From NCBI GenBank assembly GCA_944474755.1, contig OX104112.1, positions 20,300,460-20,364,459 on the forward strand: a stretch of DNA of 64,000 bases, written 5' to 3'. The position numbers and the translations under genes were made by a program. The notes beneath the pieces were generated by a model, which saw only the letters and a list, made by a program, of their open reading frames with translations, was not told the origin of the DNA and searched no databases. Source of the DNA: Limnoperna fortunei (lineage: Eukaryota > Mollusca > Bivalvia > Mytilida > Modiolidae). Positions 48,495 to 60,059 of the stretch are shown here, piece by piece; position 1 is the first letter of the stretch, and the number at the start of each line of letters is the position of its first letter.

Positions 48495-48983
48495 CTATAC
48501 TGAATTCAAGAATTGGGAAAAGTATCTGCAACGGGGGATTACCATATTTTCAAACGAGATATTTTTCAACAGGGAAGTGGTATCTATAGTAGAACTTATG
48601 AAAGCCGCGACCGAGTCGTTTTTCTTGTAACCTTGGTTTATACGTTTATCCCGAAGAAATAGGTGACGTGTGCAAAATTCAGTATACTCGCTGCAAGCTC
48701 TTGCATACCTGAGCAATTGAGAAATAAAGACACCGTATGCAGGAGAAGCAGGAATATTGCTGCATAGGTGGGTAAAATTTATAGTTTTGAAATTAAAATC
48801 TTCTCGTTTCTCGTAAATTCTTGTGCTTAGATGATCGTTGGTGTCATATTCGAGCTGCAAGTCTAAATATGATGTTGATGAAGCAGTTTCTGAGCTTTCT
48901 TTAATTTCTACTTCTGAAGGATATATTAACGGAAGCCAAATTGAGGGTTGACACGCCCTCCTCTTCGCGTGTTGCTCATACAA
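48495..48983 (-). pseudogene. Penelope-like reverse transcriptase fragment
   Basis: Open for 162 codons but only the C-terminal part of an RT. Recognisable blocks are IYPSEVEIKES, SYLDLQLEYD, IYEKREDFNFKTINF, SSPAYGVFISQLLRYARACS-like (here SNIPASPAYGVFISQ) and a following INQGYKK, the order found in widespread Penelope-like RTs. The catalytic palm is absent on the N-terminal side, and after INQGYKK the sequence leaves the family pattern. Truncated remnant on the same strand as the hammerhead 8 kb away; no direct link is shown. Exact clade is inferred. Confidence 0.7.
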
Positions 48984-49849
48984 AACCGTATTTGTACCAC
49001 GGTTGTGATCATAAAACGTTCAAAACACCTCATATTAGAATTCTGGATGAACCACGGTATTCCGGCAGTAATTCATAATCAATGGCAATCATGTATTCGT
49101 CTTACCCAAAGTCGGTCTCCAACGTACAGCTTCAATACTTACACACTAGTGTTCAATAGCTGAAAACTAACAGAAAGATTTATCAGATCGGATATATTGA
49201 AATAAAATGTATGTACGGGTTTGATCGAAAATGTAACAGTAAAACAGTAACCGAATGCAATATATTTTTATTTTGTTTGGATGCTAATTTGTGTCTTATA
49301 TAGAAAGCCACGATAGAAAAATTTAGGAGGATGCATACAACAAAACTGACCACTGTTTACTTGTGGTCAAATTTCATTTTTAACTATAAGAACGTTATAT
49401 TTGTGTTGAAATGGTATCATTTTATGCCACCTTAAATTGTAATATTCGCGTAGATAATGGGGCTTGCCCGTCCACCCCCTCCCCGGACCCACATGGACCT
49501 TTGCCGAGTTTCTCTTGTTTATCAATTTATCTTTAGCTACACCCCTGGGTTTATTACTTTTCTTAAAACAATTATAGTAGTCCCAAGATATGGGAACAAG
49601 TTAAGTCTCCAAATGTCTCGTAAATATATAAATTACCATGATTGTCAAATAGCGGATCACGGAGTTCCAGTTAATCACAGTTGGTCATTTGTGTCGTTAT
49701 TTTATCCTTCGGTAACTCTCGGGTATGGTGGCATATATCTGCCTCTAATTAAGTATACATAATTTGGGAAATCAATGAAATATAAAATACAGAAATACAT
49801 TTTTAACATCAATTAGGCGGCCTCGATGGAGTTATTTATCACCGGGTGT
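48984..49849. other. Non-coding stretch
   Basis: No recognisable gene or repeat; scattered short open frames. Confidence 0.4.
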
Positions 49850-49985
49850 CAGCACTAAAACTGTAAAGTATGAGGAGTGTTCTCGACTCACCCAGGCTTC
49901 CTGTAGAACGACGGTGGGTCTCAACAGGTACTCTGATTTGCCTCAAGCCCTCTCCCCACGCAATAAAACCTTGATGCTATTATAC
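49850..49985 (+). repeat. SINE fragment, degenerate
   Basis: GTGTTCTCGACTC, CAGGTACTCTGATTTGCC and GCAATAAAACCTTGATGC in family order. Confidence 0.5.
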
Positions 49986-51274
49986 CCGTGATGGAGTCAT
50001 CTTTACCCGTGATGGAGTCAGTATCAAAACAACCCCAAAATCGCAATTTTTATGGATTTTAAGTATCTTAATTTAAGTAATCAAATTTCAATGGCTTTTG
50101 GAAGATGTCTTGACTAAAGAATGAGGAATTTTATGGCAGGATGATGCAGTTAATGCAGGTACATGTTTGTTAGCTTTTATTGCGCTTGAGATCACGTTCT
50201 CGTTTGCTGTTTTTGCCGGCGGACTCACGTTGCTATAGAGGAAACGACGAAATCATATAGGATGTGTGACCGGTAACTGATAATATTTTAACAGAACCCC
50301 CCTCCCCCCTTTTTCAAAAAACAGAAAAAACAGAAAAAAAAAAAGAAACTGGTCCCTTCTATCGCTATTTTTGAGTATAGTTTTGTTTCTTAATTAAATT
50401 GCACTTGGGGAAATTTTGCAATCGAATCGAAACGAAGATTATGATGATTAGGTTTTCCAGAAATGTGCTTCATGTATATGGATGTAGACGTGATGTATAC
50501 TGCTTGGTTAGCCAATCGGAATGCAAGCTTTTTTATGTGAGCTATAATATAAATATTTTTTCCGCATGGTTGTGGTCTCAAAGCATTTAAAGCACGTCAA
50601 ATTAGAAAATTTAATTTCCGACAGCGAAATCACCAATAAATGTCAAACCATGTTATAACCTTGGTTTCTTTAGATGATTTAAAAACAAAACACAACTAGT
50701 TAATTTACATTAATTAGCCATTGAGCAAATCATTAAGATAAAAAAAAATAACCGGAAGTCCAATTTTTCATTAATGAAAAAAAAAACTTTTCACGAGAGA
50801 TCTTTCGATGTATCGAATATTTGTTATAATGAACATTCGGCACAATTAACATTTGGCACAATGAGCCAAACGAGCAACGGACCTTCTGATTTTTGGAACT
50901 TCTCCATCAATATCTCTCTTTTCTCTTTATTTTGAACAAAACTGAACCAGTCTTCAAAGGTATGTAAAACACTTTCCAAATCTGTCACCCCCGCTTTCCC
51001 CACCTAAGATTAGAAAATGTTTCGTTGACATCTATCGCTGAAATGCATGTGGCTGGGTAAACGGACCATACATATAAGCTTATGGGTAAAAATGAATAAC
51101 ATTTTGTTTTCTGTCTGTGCTATTGCTTATTGGTGCATTTCATCGTATTATACATATGATATACAATGCACGCGATGCCGTTTAGGTCATTTTTGCGTTT
51201 TTCTTTCTATTGCAAATTGTTTTGCGCGTGCATTGGTTTTTTTATTGATTAATTATTTATTGAATGTCCAGTGA
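49986..51274. other. Non-coding stretch
   Basis: Includes a C-run/A-run patch at 50,297-50,345. No gene recognised. Confidence 0.4.
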
Positions 51275-51560
51275 TCAACAGTTCAGCTATACTGAGGATG
51301 AAAACAAGTTACCAAAAAAATAAATCAACCAGAAAAAGTTGTTGATAGGTGTGGCTTACTTGGTAGGGACAGAATTTAGCCTTTGTAGCGGCGACACTTA
51401 ATAATTTTGGTAATTTCCAACAGTGGTCTTTATGGTGCAAGGAGTGTGCATAATCTAAACACGTCACCCACTACGATCCGCGGTCAGGATTTTATCGATT
51501 AGGACCTGTCAACCCCAAACGAGTGGGCCTCTCCCATCCACCACATGTTCAGCTCTGTAA
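51275..51560 (-). repeat. Second SINE-like family, long copy
   Basis: Aligns with 59,430-59,770: TGTCCAGTGATC.., GAAAACAAGTTACC, ACGTCACCCACTACG. The 3' end is on the left, so it is reverse-oriented. Confidence 0.65.
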
Positions 51561-53192
51561 ATCGAACAAAGGAAAACCAATTTTGAGCGTTTTAACTTGT
51601 CTTGTTGCTGTTGTTTTTATTTTTTGCTTATTTTTTGGTTGTTTTTTTTTGTTTGTTTTTTTTTCTTAAATACGAGCATACTAATCACCTTTTCCCGCCG
51701 TAGATTATAAACTACAATTTTGAATGAATGAAATTATGAATATAAAGATAACACGGTTGCACATGTAGTTTGATATAACTGCATGTGTATTTCATTTGAT
51801 TGTGTTGATATAAAACTCATTAGGTAAAATGAAAAACAGTATTATTAACTAAATTTGCCTCGTTATCACACACTCAGTGCACAGCCAGATGATCAGTAAT
51901 CGAGTGTTAACAAGTAGACTAATTTTCGGGAAGTACTGAAGGACAAATATTGGTAAACCTTATAATTATTACTTAGTGAAATTATTAATTTACTACACAT
52001 GTGTCTTTTTACATGTTCTAACATACAATTCAAGTAAAATTGATCATTTACATGTAAACTACATGTACATTTTTACGGGTTTAGACACGTACATGTATTC
52101 AAGAAAATTTACAATGTATATTGAACTCCGATGCCTAAGATATAGAAATGAATTTTCTCCGAGCACTATATATACTAATGTGAACAAATAGAACATTAGA
52201 AATTTTGTAATACAATGTATATAATTAAAAATATACTGAATAAGCTAAGTTTTCTTTACAATTAGAGCCCCAACTCTCTATCTATGAGTGTACTACGACG
52301 GACGCCCAAGTACAGCTTATGATACATTTGATTTAATATTCCGCATGATTGTGAATTTGGAATTAATAAAGAAATAAATTAAAATTTCTTTTCTTTGTCG
52401 TAGTTGAGACTTCAGAAAAGCCTGCAAAGATCCAGCATGTTTATATGCGTTCTAATGTGTGCTATTTTAATCAAAATAATTAATGTTATATATTAATATA
52501 ACATTATTACATGAACAAATTGACGGCCAAATATAATAGTAATAGTACTAAATTTAAAATGTGAATTTTCATCTTACCACACTTTTTCGAACAACCCTAT
52601 CCCATTGGTTTTTGACTAATCAAGAAACAGAATTACAATCACGTGACTTGCTTTTCGAGAGGTGACGTGTCATAAGGTCAAAGGGTGAAAAGTTAATATA
52701 ATACCGACTGCGTCGGAAAAAAAGACATCAATAAAAATGATGATAGCTGGTTAAAGAATAATTTTTACAAACACGAACAATTAAGAAAATCGCTTTTGTG
52801 ATTGATTTGTGGACATTCCACGTATCACGTTATGTGAGAAATGTGACAAATTCAATACCTTCCCCGTAATTGTCTAAAATTGTTAAATCCACGAAGATGT
52901 CTCAATAGGAAGTTTTCATATGACGACTTACTGAATGCCAATTAGAAAAGATTGAATATCCCATTTGACCTTATATTTACTAATATTATCGTCCAGAAAT
53001 CTATTATGTATCACTTTTATGGCTTTCTGATTTTTCACATGCAACGTCATATGGAATGGTGTACTTTTGTTTAATTATTTTATAGAGACTAACACAAATC
53101 AATACTATTGCTGTCTTTATGTATTTTGCGTTCTCTTATGATTGGGCTGTTCATATTACCGAACGATTATGTATTTTGCGATATCACATCCT
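51561..53192. other. Non-coding stretch
   Basis: At 52,600-52,690 there is a cluster of ATTGG, CACGTG and TGACGTG with TCAAAGG, promoter-like in composition, but no gene follows that I can recognise. The rest is AT-rich. Confidence 0.4.
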
Positions 53193-53866
53193 GGAGGATG
53201 TACGGAAGCTCCTTTAGGACCTCCAAAAATTTTTTTTGGAATTCGATTTAACGAAATTCCTGAATCTGTGATCACAAAATTTAAATTCGTTATAACGAAT
53301 TCAAGAATCCGTGATCACGGATTATAATTTATAATAATTTTATAATAATAATAAGTATTTTTGAATTCGAGAATTCGAGATCACAGATTTCACAGTTATA
53401 ACGAATTTCGTAATTCGTTATCACGGATTTGTAATTCGTTATAATGAATTCCAGAATTCGTGATCACGGATTTTAATTTCTTGGGAAAGGCTAGCCTAAC
53501 TTTGATGACAAAAGGGACAGTCAAAACATGCTAACGTTCGATAGAACTGTCTGGATCCACTAACATTCTAGATGTGCTAAAGCCCACCAAAAGAAAGTAT
53601 TTATCATGGAATAAATTCGAGTGAAACCAAATTCAAATCCGTGATCACGAATTCTGGAATCCGTTATAACGAATTTAAAATCCGTGATCACGAATTATGG
53701 AATCCGTTATAACGAATTAAAATTCATCATCACGAATTCTGGAATTCGTTATATCGAATTAAAATTCGTGATCACGAATTCCGGAATTCTTTATAACGAA
53801 TTAAAATTCGTGATCACGAATTTCAAAAAAAAATTGGAGGTCCTTAAGAAGCTTCCGTAGTCCTCC
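53193..53866. mobile_element. 674-bp TIR element built of small palindromes
   Basis: Terminal inverted repeats of about 35-50 bp (GGAGGATGTACGGAAGCTCC at the left, reverse ...GCTTCCGTAGTCCTCC at the right, both with GGACCTCCAA). The interior alternates GTGATCAC (seven exact copies) and GTTATAAC (four exact copies), each inside AATTCG...CGAATT, plus a unique ~150-bp middle. Non-coding foldback/MITE type. No target duplication is clear. Confidence 0.82.
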
Positions 53867-54777
53867 TTTCTTGATCCTCATTTATTCAAATCAAAACATG
53901 ACAGATCTTTATGATGTATTACGTTAATTCAACTGTAGCAATAACTACATAAAAATAGATATGGTCTTCAGGTACGACATTTTTATGACATTAGAAAGTC
54001 ATATATACATGTATAGAAATATGTATCATTGATTAATTAAAATAATTAACCGTGTTTGCGTGATCTCTTCTTTATATGACAAAACGGAAACTAAAAATTA
54101 CTCAACATCTTGTCTCGTCAGTCTGTAAAGTCCTAAATCTCTTCTTAAGTATTTAAAAATATACCTACTTACCTGCATGCCTGCCTACCTACCAACAAAA
54201 ACTTCTCCATGTTCTCTACCTAGTGCAGGCCTGTCATACTTATACGTACCTATCTATCTACCCATAGACTGCCCTGCTAGTGTACCTACCTTGCCAACTG
54301 TCCTATCTATAATTAGCTCTCTACCTACTGTCTATAGCTATTTTCCCCCGTCCTCCCCTAATTATAATTAGCGGTCAACCTACCTACTAACTGGCCTACT
54401 TGAATTTATCTACCTACAAACTACATGTACAATGCATACGGTATATCTATCTATACGTATATTACAGAATTAAACACTCTTTTTAGGAAATTTTCAATGT
54501 GTAAACTTCGGTGACTCAATCACAAACTAAATAAAGTCCGAAGGAATTTACGTCAAGTTTGTGAGGGAGTCGCCAGAGTTAACACATTGATAATTTCATA
54601 AAAGAACAGTTTTTATTAAACCAACGGAATATTGAGCCCGTATTATACTAATAAATTGTGAGCTTTGAATAGGACTGAACAAACAACAAATTTGATATAC
54701 AACATTTTATGAAGCCCTAATTTTCCGTTGAAGTTATAACGTTAATCTTGTGTATGAAAGTAATCTGATAGTAATAG
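53867..54777. other. Non-coding stretch with CTAC/CCTA microsatellite
   Basis: 54,165-54,430 is a degenerate tetranucleotide run (CTACCTAC, CTATCTAC types). The open frame over it is a repeat translation. No gene. Confidence 0.6.
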
Positions 54778-55080
54778 TTCTAATATGATGTGCCTAAAAC
54801 GCTTTGAGTCCACACCAGGTGTAAAACGAGTATATTTTCCTTATCAACGTCATAAACGATCAACGCCCTTTAAGGCGACGTCATAGTAAAATTTTTCAAA
54901 TATTTTAACGACGTCACAATCAAATTTGTGTCATTAATGGCTGACAAGTCCTGTAACTCAAAGGTTACGTTGTTAACAAACGTTAATATATCTGTCCTAT
55001 TAGAATAGAAATAATTCATTGGGGGCAAGAATATATGCTGGTTTTACAACGGGTTTGCCCTTTATGCCACACATTAAAAT
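54778..55080 (+). repeat. Dispersed repeat shared with 47.2-47.5 kb
   Basis: TTTGAGTCCACACCAGGTGT and GAATAGAAATAATTCATTGG in the same order and spacing class as the left copy, with extra material between. Confidence 0.55.
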
Positions 55081-55519
55081 ATTGGCCATAATGGACCAAC
55101 CCGTGGTAAAATCAGTGTATATAAGATTCAACAATGTATTACTTCTTAATAATTCTAAAATGATTTGCATATTTAGAAATAAATTTGTTTGACGGGTAAA
55201 GATTACTTCTGGTAGAAAGTTTCAAAGAAATTTATATTTGGATGAATGACGTTAACTTAAGTTGACTTTATGTGTAACTAGTATAAACTAAGATGGCGGT
55301 ATTAGATATATACTGCAATAAAATTACAAATAATGTGTTTGATGGCTTGGCATTAATGATCAGAGCATAATATTTGGTTTGATTTTGAGTTGGAACTTAC
55401 TTATGTATCCATTTTTTATTTCGATCATAAGGTAGTTTATGGGATAACATTTTGTACGTAAAAACCAATAAAAATATTCATACGCCAGGTCAATTACTCT
55501 ATCACAATACACACGAAAC

Positions 55520-55615
55520 CATCCTCCCAAATCAGGGGTTCTGAGTCCACGTTCGCTCCACCATCACATGATGGCGGAGCGAACGCGGACTCGGAACCTC
55601 TGACTTGGGAGGATG
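55520..55615. repeat. Near-perfect hairpin, 47-bp arms
   Basis: Arms 55,520-55,566 and 55,569-55,615 with a 2-base loop. Five differences between arms, all transitions. GC-rich against an AT-rich background (ACGTTCGCTCC / GGAGCGAACGC). Confidence 0.92.
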
Positions 55616-55737
55616 AAGAAACAGGTAATTGAGGTTGCTTTAGAGAAATTAAATTCTTAATGCAATTTCAAAGAGCTATAAGGAGGAAGCATCGTTTTCA
55701 ATAGATTTATTGGTATATCAACAAGATCAAGTAATGT

Positions 55738-55915
55738 TAGTCATCTACTTTTGATCACCGGCGTGTTACCAGAGTTCGAGTTCAGTTTGTAAAAGTAGAT
55801 GATCGACTACAATCTTAACTGGGTAGGTCGGAGGCTTTTACTAGGTGCTCTAGTCTCCAGGGAAGCTGGGATTTAGCTGAAAGTGGTGTTAAGCCATATG
55901 TAAACAAGCAAAGTA
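55738..55915 (+). repeat. SINE copy, degenerate
   Basis: AGTTCGAGTTCAGTTTG, GATCGACTACAATCTTAACT, TTTAGCTGAAAGTGGTGTTA in family order, then CAAACAAG-like tail. The central block is missing. Confidence 0.65.
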
Positions 55916-55956
55916 TTTATTCGTTTAGAAAAAATACAACTAAACAATTTTCGCTG

Positions 55957-57030
55957 CATAAGCAGTAAGTATAGTTATCTGTCATAAGCAGTAAGTATAG
56001 TTATCTGTCATAAGCAGTTAGTATAGTTATCTGTCATAAGCAGTTCATAAGCAGTAAGTATATTTATCTGTCATAAGCAGTAAGTATAGTTATCTGTCAT
56101 AAGCAGTAAGTATAGTTATCTGTCATAAGCAGTTCATAAGCAGTAAGTATATTTATCTGTCATAAGCAGTAAGTATAGTTATCTGTCATAAGCAGTAAGT
56201 ATAGTTATCTGTCATAAGCAGTTAGTATAGTTATCTGTCATAAGCAGTTCATAAGCAGTAAGTATATTTATCTGTCATAAGCAGTAAGTATAGTTATCTG
56301 TCATAAGCAGTAAGTATAGTTATCTGTCATAAGCAGTAAGTATAGTTATCTGTCATAAGCAGTAAGTATAGTTATCTGTCATAAGCAGTAAGTATAGTTA
56401 TCTGTCATAAGCAGTAAGTATATTTATCTGTCATAAGCAGTAAGTATAGTTATCTGTCATAAGCAGTAAGTATATTTATCTGTCATAAGCAGTAAGTATA
56501 GTTATCTGTCATAAGCAGTCTGTATAGTTATCTGTCATAAGCAGTAAGTATAGTTATCTGTCATAAGCAGTAAGTATAGTTATCTGTCATAAGCAGTAAG
56601 TATAGTTATCTGTCATAAGCAGTAAGTATAGTTATCTGTCATAAGCAGTAAGTATAGTTACCTGTCATAAGCAGTAAGTATAGTTATCTGTCATAAGCAG
56701 TAAGTATAGTTATCTGTCATAAGCAGTAAGTATAGTTATCTGTCATAAGCAGTAAGTATAGTTATCTGTCATAAGCAGTAAGTATAGTTATCTGTCATAA
56801 GCAGTAAGTATAGTTACCTGTCATAAGCAGTAAGTATAGTTATCTGTCATAAGCAGTAAGTATAGTTATCTGTCATAAGCAGTAAGTATAGTTATCTGTC
56901 ATAAGCAGTAAGTATAGTTATCTGTCATAAGCAGTAAGTATAGTTATCTGTCATAAGCAGTAAGTATAGTTATCTGTCATAAGCAGTAAGTATAGTTATC
57001 TGTCATAAGCAGTAAGTATAGTTATCTGTC
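55957..57030. repeat. 26-bp minisatellite, about 40 copies
   Basis: Unit CATAAGCAGTAAGTATAGTT plus ATCTGT. In the left third, three units carry an 11-bp partial duplication (CATAAGCAGTT) coupled with a TATTT variant, at about 56,036, 56,125 and 56,240. The right two thirds are almost uniform. Confidence 0.97.
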
Positions 57031-57515
57031 ATCAACTACAATTTATCCAGTAGATGACGATCATTCAAAACTAATATATATAGATATTTACACAAATGTA
57101 AGATTTGGTTGAAAATATGTCTTCAGTAGAAAAACATATATTGTACATGCAAACAAAGCCTTCTGAATTGCTATGCAGCGTTGTTGGCGCAAGCAAATAC
57201 AAATACACTTTAATACTTTAATTATAGAAAATACAGTCCAGCCTGTCAAGACTATAACAAACGCTAGCGCAAAGATATTTAAAATCCCCCTCCCTCACAC
57301 TCACCCAGATTTCTACTTCTTTCTAGCGTCTGTCAACCACTTCACAGCCAAAAGCGGGCATCGCTCAACATCTTTCTCCATAATCTTTGTTTACCAGTCG
57401 ACCGTGCTACTTGCAAAGGAAACTTAGTTGTCTCAACACTATGTGACTTAACAATTCGATCAATTCTCATATTCATCAATAATTGTTCTTGGTGTTGAGG
57501 GACTACAATAATATT

Positions 57516-57572
57516 TTGTTTGTTTGTTTGTTTGTTTTGCTTTGTTATGTTTGTTTGTTTTGTTCATTGAGT
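57516..57572. repeat. GTTT microsatellite
   Basis: TTTGTTTG runs; probably the tail of the reverse-oriented SINE that follows. Confidence 0.8.
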
Positions 57573-57778
57573 CCTTGGAATGAGTAACGCCAATTTCAAC
57601 TAATTGACTACATCATGGCATCCAGTTTTTATTGTGGAAGGAAGCCGGAGATACAACAAAGGCAGGAAAACTGGCATTCCTAGTCAATTGAAGATGGAGT
57701 AAAACAATCTATGCCGCAGTAAGGCTCGAACCTGCAACTTCAGCGTTGACAGGTAGTTGAGTAATAGTAGATGACCTG
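57573..57778 (-). repeat. SINE copy
   Basis: GAGTAACGCCAATTTCAAC, ATGGCATCCAGTTTTTATTG, GGCATTCCTAGTCAATTGAA, then GGCTCGAACCTGCAAC (B box reversed). Nearly full length. Confidence 0.8.
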
Positions 57779-58135
57779 CACATTTTAATCTTGAGCAACA
57801 TAGGTCAGAAAAAAGAATTTCTTATCAAGGTCTATTTATTACAGCGCTAAGCAAATGATTTAAAACTCAATGTTGTTTTCAGTAACATAATTAACAGAAA
57901 TTGACAACACTTTTATTATACTGCATTAAACATGCCTAACCTATGTATTACTCAGCAGAATGCAAGATGGCGTCTATTTTCCAATATGAAAAAATACGGC
58001 TTTTTTACGTTGTACACAGTTTCTATATAAAAAAAGATCTTTTTAGAAACAAACATGTCTGAATTACAAGGGACGATTCAATCCAAAATGAAGTGTACGC
58101 AAAATATTTTGACTGACTCAAAATAAGAGAAGATT

Positions 58136-58357
58136 TTACGTAGGAGCTCTGACATAAACAACGCTTAATCCTGCATTCTGACCGTTTCCTTGCGACCATA
58201 TAAACGCAGCTTCGTTTTTGCGTTTAGTTTGAGTTGCTACGCCACTGCCACTATAAAAATTTTCCATGTCAAAAGTCAAAAGACGATTTGTGACATGTAA
58301 ATAACCGAAAAATAGTTCGAGAATGCTCTGCCGTCCAACGCTCTTTTGGGGTCCCAC
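58136..58357 (-). CDS. Unrecognised open frame, possible terminal exon
   Basis: Ends in TAA at 58,136. The last ~40 codons (SGSGVATQTKRKN..., IWSQGNGQNAGLSVVYV) look protein-like, and TTTTTATAG just before them on the minus strand could be an acceptor, giving a short 3' exon from about 58,253. The ATG end of the frame lies inside the 58,318-58,396 hairpin, so the frame as a whole is unlikely to be the true start. No family recognised. Confidence 0.2.
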   Translation of the reverse strand: MGPQKSVGRQSILELFFGYLHVTNRLLTFDMENFYSGSGVATQTKRKNEAAFIWSQGNGQNAGLSVVYVRAPT

Positions 58358-58396
58358 GCAAAAAAAAAACCAGCGTTGGACGGCAGAGCATTCTCG
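58318..58396. repeat. Perfect inverted repeat, 25-bp arms
   Basis: 58,318-58,342 (CGAGAATGCTCTGCCGTCC plus AACGCT) is the exact reverse complement of 58,372-58,396. The 29-base loop ends in an A run. Confidence 0.95.
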
Positions 58397-58564
58397 GAAG
58401 AAGGAATAGTATGCAATATAGACAGGTTTTCATGGACAAATAGTGGACTTTCGTATTAAAAAAAAAACTAAAAAACCAAAACCGCTAAATAAATTATCCG
58501 AACCTACTAAATGCTACATGCTTTTGCTGCGACAGTTACAATAATTTTGTTGCTGTTGGTCCAT

Positions 58565-58660
58565 CTCTTTCCCCAATGATTTATGGTTTGTTAACTTATC
58601 CTCGTCCTGAATATAACTAAAATATTGTTTGCATGATGTGTGGCAATTATCAGTCAGTCA
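58565..58660 (+). repeat. Second SINE-like family, 3' end
   Basis: GGTTTGTTAACTTATCCTCG, TCCTGAATATAACT and a CAGTCAGTCA tail. Confidence 0.6.
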
Positions 58661-59429
58661 TATATCGGCATTTATCGCATTTGACGACACACTTCTACAT
58701 GATGCTTGGTGTCGGCAATCAGAAACTATAGGTAGTAAGTCGTTTGATTTTTATCAACGCTAAGTTAAAGCTGACATATGGCATAATGTGCTTCATTTTA
58801 ACCCGAATTACCAGTCATACACTCCCCTTCCCCCAAACAACGATATTATTACCGTCTCCCATGGGAGACAGTATACAGAATCAAACGAAGTTTCCTTTTA
58901 GGATAGAATGGGTCTCTCTGACTTGATTCGTTAAAATTTAACAGGTCAGCCTTGTGATTGGTTGTAAATTCAATACAGCTAAAATGAGTACACATATCCC
59001 GGGAATTCCGGCTCCTGCGAACCTCTAGTTTCTTTTGTATTTTTTTTTTATTTTTCAGTCAAAAAAATATCATAAATAACACGGCTATATTAAATTTTTC
59101 CTTTGATCTGTTAATTAGCACAGCCCCTCTCTCTCGTTGAAGACAGTGCCATCTATATGTTTTATTGTGATGTCATTACAATAGATTTCAAGATTAACAT
59201 AATATCAGTGTATTCACTAAACACAAAAACAGTATAAAGTCTAGGCACGAACCGGGAAAAAACTCGGTAGAGCCCCAGACACCCTTTTCTTAGTTATAAG
59301 CCTAATCCTTACATGTTCTTTATGTTAAGTTAATACATTAATATTATATATTTATATGATTTGTAAACTACGTCATACATGCAGAATATTCAACATATGT
59401 AATATGACGTAATAAAGAAGAGATGATTA
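58661..59429. other. Non-coding stretch
   Basis: Contains a perfect 16-bp palindrome GTCTCCCATGGGAGAC at 58,854-58,869. No gene. Confidence 0.5.
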
Positions 59430-59770
59430 ATTAAATGTTTGCTTTATGTCCAGTTAGGAATATTTCAGCTATAGTCAGGACGAGAACAAGTTAGCAAACT
59501 GAAAATCAACGGAGAAAAGAAATAAAAAAAACTGTTTATTTACGTCCACGCGGACAATTAAATCTTATATAGCGGCTACATCGAACCTACCCTACTGTTC
59601 TTCAAAAAGTACAAATGGGGTCGTTATAGTACAGAAGCGGGACACTCTCCAACTACGTCACCCACTAAGGTGCGCAACGGATTTTCCGTAATATGACGCG
59701 ATAGCAACTATGCGCCGCCATCAAGGGCCGCGCTCGGCAGCTCTGTCGTAGAGCACAGGGAATCCTTCCA
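59430..59770 (-). repeat. Second SINE-like family, fullest copy
   Basis: 3' tail at left (reverse of ATTTAATTAATC), then CAGGACGAGAACAAGTTAGC, GCGGCTACATCGAACC, ACGTCACCCACTAAGG and a GC-rich head with GCTCTGTCGTAGAGC. Whether the head is tRNA-derived is uncertain. Confidence 0.65.
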
Positions 59771-59829
59771 GAATAATCCAAGTAGGTAAATGAAAAGTCT
59801 ATCAGCAATTCTAAGATAGTATACAAGTT

Positions 59830-60045
59830 CTTGTTTGTTTGTGAGAGTGGGGTTTAACGACATTTTTCAGCTATATCGTGGCGTCCTGTTTTTATTGGTG
59901 AAGTAGTGAAAACCAAAGACCTTCAGTAGGTAACCTTTCAATATATATCAATTAGGATTGGAGTCGAGTACACCCCGCCGGGCCTGCCCGCAGTGAGTCT
60001 CGAACCCGCAAAGTCACTGTTAACAGGCACGTGATCAATAATTTA
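59830..60045 (-). repeat. SINE copy
   Basis: GGGGTTTAACGACATTTTTC, AGCTATATCGTGGCGTCC, GGATTGGAGTCGAGTACACC, TCTCGAACCCGCAAAG, AGGCACGTGATCAA. Nearly full length. Confidence 0.82.
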
Positions 60046-60059
60046 TTGCATTACACTAT

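Noticed and set aside
54177..54371. Proline/leucine-rich 64-codon frame
   Set aside because: Translation of a CTAC/CCTA microsatellite.
55957..57030. CRISPR array
   Set aside because: Repeats are head-to-tail without unique spacers, in a eukaryotic context.
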